Below are positions 5,393 to 8,651 of a stretch of 8,651 nt of DNA, one piece after another. Below the pieces are notes generated by a model. That model worked only from the letters and a program-made list of their open reading frames with translations, was not told the origin of the DNA and did not search any database. Source of the stretch: Spirochaetaceae bacterium (GTDB taxonomy: Bacteria; Spirochaetota; Spirochaetia; Treponematales; Treponemataceae); contig JAITWB010000081.1 in the NCBI GenBank assembly GCA_031285525.1, positions 1-8,651 of the forward strand. The letters are read 5' to 3'. The position numbers were made by a program, and so were the translations under genes. Numbering within the stretch: the stretch's first letter is position 1; every line of letters begins with the position of its first letter.

Positions 5393-6895
5393 ATGAAGCG
5401 ATTAGCAGGAATTACGGCTATTATAGTAGGGATATTGGTATTTTCTTCCGCCACATCGGTTTCATGGGAAGGGAGAGCCGTCATAGCTGAGGGTTCTCTG
5501 TTTCCCTCCGACGGCAGATATGCCCGGAGCCGTGTTTTTTCCCGGGGTGAAATGGTAGAAGTCTACAACCCGGCGAACGAGACAAAAACCTCTGTCGTCA
5601 TTGTAGGACCTTCGGATGTTTCCGGGGTATTAATAATGCTCTCCCCCCAGGCCGCTGCGGAATTATCCATCAGCGAAGGCTATGACGCCATCGTCAGGGT
5701 GAATAAAAAACAACTGTATAGCGAACCCTCCATACTTCCCGGGGCGGACACCATAAAGGGAGAATCCGCTGTTGATCCCGATACAAATCCCAAGGCAGCT
5801 GTTGAAAGCAGAGCTCCTGCAAGCTATCTCGCAGGTCAGCCAAGCGCAGAAACCATTCCGATACCGGATCAACCCAGTCCAATCACCCTCACCGGAGCGG
5901 AAACGCCCGTAATCCCTGCAACGGTCATCACCGATGAACCCAAGGTGACCATTCAGGACACCGCAGAAACGATCCCCCTCATGCAGGCTCAGAGCGAATC
6001 CTCTGACATGTTCATCCCTGATGAAGCAAAACTCCTGACTCTGGCGGAACCGCCCCTGACAGAACCAGTGATACAAGAACCCGCTCTGGCGGAACCGCCT
6101 ATCGTAGATACAATCGCCAGTGAAACCTCAGAAGAAATGACTCCTCCCATAGAAGAAATCGACGAACCGATTCTGTATACCGGAATTATTACCGAAGCGC
6201 CCCTTCAGGCGGAACCGCTGGCAATAACCGATGAACCTATCCCGGATTTTACCGATCCGTTGCCATTATACAGCGATGAACCTGCTTCCGAAGAAGAAAC
6301 CGCCGAAATCGCCATTGTCGATGGTCCTATTATTATAGAACCGGAAACAGCTTCCATACCGGAGCTCACACAAGCCCCAGAGGAACTCTCCCCATCCATC
6401 CCTGTCGATATCGGAGACGGTGAGTTCATCCTCATCCCCACAGACATGCTCCCCCCGGAATTGGTTCACACCATGGGTACGGCTTCGTCCGAACCCGCCG
6501 ATAAAGAAACCAGCGAAGACCTCTTGACTACCGAAGCGATTCTTGCAGAAGCAGCAGCGGAACTTGCTTCCGACACGGAACTCACTTCCGTTGCAGAACT
6601 TGCTTCCGCCAAGACCAGAGAACCGCTCCGTATCCCTGAAGAACTTTCTTCCTTCTGCATAACGGAACTTGAAAAGAACAGCTACTATATCCAACTGGCA
6701 TCGCTTAAGGATGTGCAGAATATAACAGCCATCGTCTATTCCTATGGCAAAGGATATCCGATCAAACTGCGGACTTCCCCGGCGGATATCTGTCAGGTTC
6801 TGGTAGGACCGCTCTCAAAGGATGAATACGGCAGCGTACTCTCCCGGTTTAAGAAACAGGGATTTTCCGATGCCTTTGTACGGGGAAATAATTAG
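5393..6895 (+). CDS. Secreted RlpA-like protein with acidic linker and C-terminal SPOR domain
   Basis: The 500-residue product starts with a signal peptide (MKRLAGITAIIVGILVFSSA). Residues about 26-104 resemble the second half of an RlpA double-psi beta barrel: RGEMVEVYNPANETKTSVVIVG, then IMLSPQAAAELSISEG and a final YDAIVRV strand. The usual RlpA front motif (TANGE) and the AH-x-LPFG segment are not visible, so lytic transglycosylase activity is doubtful. Residues about 108-425 are a low-complexity linker rich in Pro, Glu, Ile, Thr and Ala; from 141 to 406 there are only three Lys and no Arg. Residues 429-497 are a SPOR domain (YYIQLASLKD ... ICQVLVGPLSKDEYGSVLSRFKKQGFSDAFV), a family that binds denuded peptidoglycan at division septa. 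Domain order matches RlpA. Inferred role: periplasmic factor at the division site, scaffold rather than enzyme. It probably shares a transcript with the gene at 4817. Confidence 0.85.
   Translation: MKRLAGITAIIVGILVFSSATSVSWEGRAVIAEGSLFPSDGRYARSRVFSRGEMVEVYNPANETKTSVVIVGPSDVSGVLIMLSPQAAAELSISEGYDAIVRVNKKQLYSEPSILPGADTIKGESAVDPDTNPKAAVESRAPASYLAGQPSAETIPIPDQPSPITLTGAETPVIPATVITDEPKVTIQDTAETIPLMQAQSESSDMFIPDEAKLLTLAEPPLTEPVIQEPALAEPPIVDTIASETSEEMTPPIEEIDEPILYTGIITEAPLQAEPLAITDEPIPDFTDPLPLYSDEPASEEETAEIAIVDGPIIIEPETASIPELTQAPEELSPSIPVDIGDGEFILIPTDMLPPELVHTMGTASSEPADKETSEDLLTTEAILAEAAAELASDTELTSVAELASAKTREPLRIPEELSSFCITELEKNSYYIQLASLKDVQNITAIVYSYGKGYPIKLRTSPADICQVLVGPLSKDEYGSVLSRFKKQGFSDAFVRGNN
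6039..6099 (+). repeat. In-frame direct repeat inside the linker of the SPOR-domain gene
   Basis: CTCTGGCGGAACCGCC occurs at 6039-6054 and again at 6084-6099, 45 bases (15 codons) apart and in frame, both encoding LAEPP. Its core GGCGGAACCGC recurs at 6208-6218, 120 bases (40 codons) after the second copy's core, giving AEP. The core is close to an inverted repeat (GGCGG-AA-CCGCC). This suggests the linker grew by local duplication. Confidence 0.75.
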
Positions 6896-6910
6896 AACGC
6901 TATTTGCTTC

Positions 6911-6939
6911 TTGCTTTTCTGTCCCCTCATTCGTATCTT
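6911..6939 (+). promoter_or_regulatory. Candidate clpB promoter
   Basis: TTGCTT (6911-6916) is followed after 17 bases by TATCTT (6934-6939, 4 of 6). Normal spacing would place the start at about 6946, the A of the clpB ATG. The same 50-base gap holds CCCCTCAT (6923-6930) about 13 bases after TTTGCTT (6903-6909), loosely like a heat-shock sigma-32 promoter. Both readings are weak, and read-through from the upstream gene is equally possible because no terminator is seen in the gap. Confidence 0.3.
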
Positions 6940-6945
6940 TAAAGT

Positions 6946-8651
6946 ATGAATTACGATCAATACACGATAAAGGCGCAGGATGCGCTCCAACAGGCATCCG
7001 TTGCGGCTCAACAGAACGATCACGGTGAGGTAGGGACAGAGCATCTGCTTCTTGCTCTGTTGCAGCAAGAAGACGGCATCGTTCCGCCCCTGGTGGAACG
7101 TATCGGCGCTGATATAACATACCTGACAGCGGAAGCCGAGAGGCTGGTTCAGACCAACCCCAAAATACACGGAAACGCCGCGCAGCTCCACTTCTCCCCT
7201 GGCGCATCAAAAGTACTGGCAAAGGCAGACAAAGAAGCGGCAGGGCTCAAGGATGAGTATCTCTCCACGGAACATATGTTCATCGCCCTCGCCGAGTCGG
7301 ATGACAAAACCGGAGAGCTTCTCAAGAAGAACGGCATTAACCGGAATGCCCTGCTCCAGGCGCTCAAAAGTGTCCGGGGAAATCAGCGGGTCACCAGTCA
7401 GGATCCGGAAGCGACCTTTCAGTCCCTGGAAAAATACTGCCGGGATCTGACCGCCCTGGCGCGGCAGGAGAAGATCGACCCGGTTATCGGACGGGACGAG
7501 GAGATCCGCCGGGTCATGCAGGTACTCTCAAGGCGTACCAAAAACAATCCCGTACTTATCGGAGAACCCGGAGTCGGCAAGACCGCCATCGTGGAAGGTC
7601 TCGCCCGGCGCATCGTTTCCGGTGACGTCCCGGAGAGCCTTAAAGAGAAAAAGGTACTCGCCCTCGACCTCGGCGCACTGGTAGCGGGAGCGAAATTCCG
7701 GGGAGAGTTTGAAGAACGCCTCAAGTCGGTGATCTCGGAAGTACAGAAATCGGATGGGCTGATAATCCTCTTCATCGATGAACTTCACACACTGGTAGGC
7801 GCCGGAGCGTCCGAAGGAGCGATGGACGCCTCCAACCTGCTCAAGCCCGCTCTTGCACGGGGCGAGCTTCGCGCCATCGGTGCGACCACTCTGGACGAAT
7901 ACCGCAAATATATAGAAAAAGACGCTGCCCTGGAGCGAAGGTTTCAGCAGGTCTACTGCCCTGAACCTTCGGTAGAAGACACCATAGCCATTCTCCGGGG
8001 ACTCAAGGAGAAGTACGAGGTACACCACGGAGTCCGCATAAAGGACGAAGCCCTGGTAGCAGCGGCAACCCTTTCCCACCGGTATATCACAAACCGTTTT
8101 TTGCCGGACAAAGCCATCGACCTGGTGGACGAAGCCGCAAGCCGTCTCAAAATGGAAATAGAAAGCCAGCCCACGGAACTGGATCAAGTTGAACGAAGAA
8201 TCCTCCAGCTCAATATCGAAAAGCAGGCTCTCTCCAACGAAAGCGATCCCGCCTCAAAGGACAGGCTGACTAAACTCGAAAAAGAACTGGCAGACCTCAC
8301 CGCCAAACGGGATGCCATGCACCTGGAATGGATGAACGAGAAGGAACGCATCGACGGCGGCAGAAAACTCAAGGAAGAACTGGAACAGCTCAGAATCGAG
8401 GAGACCCGCTATACCCGTGAGGGCGATCTGAACAAAGCCGCCGAGATAAAGTATGGCAAAATTCCTGAAATCGAACGAAAACTCCAGGAAGTCACCGAAA
8501 CCATGGACAAGGCACAAAAGGATCGTCCCCAGCTCCTCAGGGAAGAGGTCTCCGAGGAAGATATCGGCAGGATCGTCTCCACCTGGACAGGCATCCCGGT
8601 GAGCAAGATGCTGGCAAGCGAAAAACAGAAATACCTGGAACTCGAATCGGT
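6946..8651 (+). CDS. clpB: ATP-dependent disaggregase ClpB (C-terminal part cut by window edge)
   Basis: ClpB is a cytoplasmic hexameric Hsp100 that pulls polypeptides out of aggregates with DnaK. The frame is open for 568 codons to the right edge; full-length ClpB is about 860. The Clp N-terminal double repeat lies at about 1-145 ([18 protein letters not shown]). In the first ATPase domain, Walker A is GEPGVGKT (206-213), Walker B LFIDELH (275-281), sensor GATT (312-315) and arginine fingers ALERRFQ (328-334). The [17 protein letters not shown] segment leads into the coiled-coil middle domain (about 410-525), which distinguishes ClpB from ClpA and suits ClpB better than the shorter ClpC insert. 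[19 protein letters not shown] starts the second ATPase domain. The [18 protein letters not shown]-terminus fits the family, yet no Shine-Dalgarno sequence stands before the ATG. All residues needed in the visible half are intact. Confidence 0.97.
   Translation, partial: MNYDQYTIKAQDALQQASVAAQQNDHGEVGTEHLLLALLQQEDGIVPPLVERIGADITYLTAEAERLVQTNPKIHGNAAQLHFSPGASKVLAKADKEAAGLKDEYLSTEHMFIALAESDDKTGELLKKNGINRNALLQALKSVRGNQRVTSQDPEATFQSLEKYCRDLTALARQEKIDPVIGRDEEIRRVMQVLSRRTKNNPVLIGEPGVGKTAIVEGLARRIVSGDVPESLKEKKVLALDLGALVAGAKFRGEFEERLKSVISEVQKSDGLIILFIDELHTLVGAGASEGAMDASNLLKPALARGELRAIGATTLDEYRKYIEKDAALERRFQQVYCPEPSVEDTIAILRGLKEKYEVHHGVRIKDEALVAAATLSHRYITNRFLPDKAIDLVDEAASRLKMEIESQPTELDQVERRILQLNIEKQALSNESDPASKDRLTKLEKELADLTAKRDAMHLEWMNEKERIDGGRKLKEELEQLRIEETRYTREGDLNKAAEIKYGKIPEIERKLQEVTETMDKAQKDRPQLLREEVSEEDIGRIVSTWTGIPVSKMLASEKQKYLELES

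Noticed and set aside
5663..6694. Minus-strand open frames of 137 and 142 codons opposite the SPOR-domain gene
   Set aside because: They result from the skewed composition of the Pro/Glu-rich linker; the sense frame carries the signal peptide, SPOR domain and ribosome binding site.
7528..8187. Minus-strand open frame of 219 codons opposite clpB
   Set aside because: Antisense shadow of highly conserved clpB ATPase motifs; no independent support.

Overview
The window looks like chromosomal DNA from a bacterium, most likely a spirochaete (Spirochaetota). The reasons are the dxs-folP-cdaA-cdaR gene order, a 30-residue basic protein of a type I associate with Bacteroidetes and spirochaetes, and an RlpA-like/SPOR envelope protein with a long acidic linker. 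No ribosomal RNA or other strict phylum marker is present, so this is an inference. I see no tRNA, rRNA, CRISPR array, insertion sequence or phage gene. Coding density is high and both window edges cut through genes.

Left half, minus strand (1-4439): a compact operon read right to left, dxs (isoprenoid precursor synthesis), folP (dihydropteroate synthase), cdaA (membrane diadenylate cyclase) and cdaR (YbbR-domain partner of CdaA, cut by the left edge). All three junctions overlap, by 50, 14 and 23 bases, so translation is probably coupled. CdaA and CdaR should form a membrane complex making c-di-AMP. Dxs feeds the isoprenoid pathway that also supplies the lipid carrier of cell-wall synthesis.

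Centre (4440-4816): a control region. A minus-strand promoter (TTGACC, 17 bases, CATAAT) drives a tiny gene for a 30-residue Lys/Arg-rich protein resembling AURKAIP1/COX24 (bL38/mS38-type) ribosomal proteins. It is followed by a hairpin terminator whose loop holds a perfect TATAAT box facing dxs. A promoter nested there could start the dxs operon just past the first hairpin arm. Divergently, an inverted repeat and a weak promoter precede the plus-strand genes.

Right half, plus strand (4817-8651): a secreted 180-residue protein of unknown function; then a secreted protein with an N-terminal double-psi-barrel-like (RlpA-like) region, an acidic Pro/Glu-rich linker of about 270 residues and a C-terminal SPOR domain, probably acting at the division site; then clpB, the disaggregase ATPase, cut by the right edge after 568 codons. 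The first two genes are 33 bases apart and probably form an operon. clpB follows after 50 bases, has no clear ribosome binding site and has its own candidate promoter.

I found no clearly new multi-gene system. The best leads are the nested terminator/promoter before dxs, the very short ribosomal-type gene, the apparently active-site-less RlpA-like protein with its uncharacterised secreted neighbour, and a possibly leaderless clpB mRNA.
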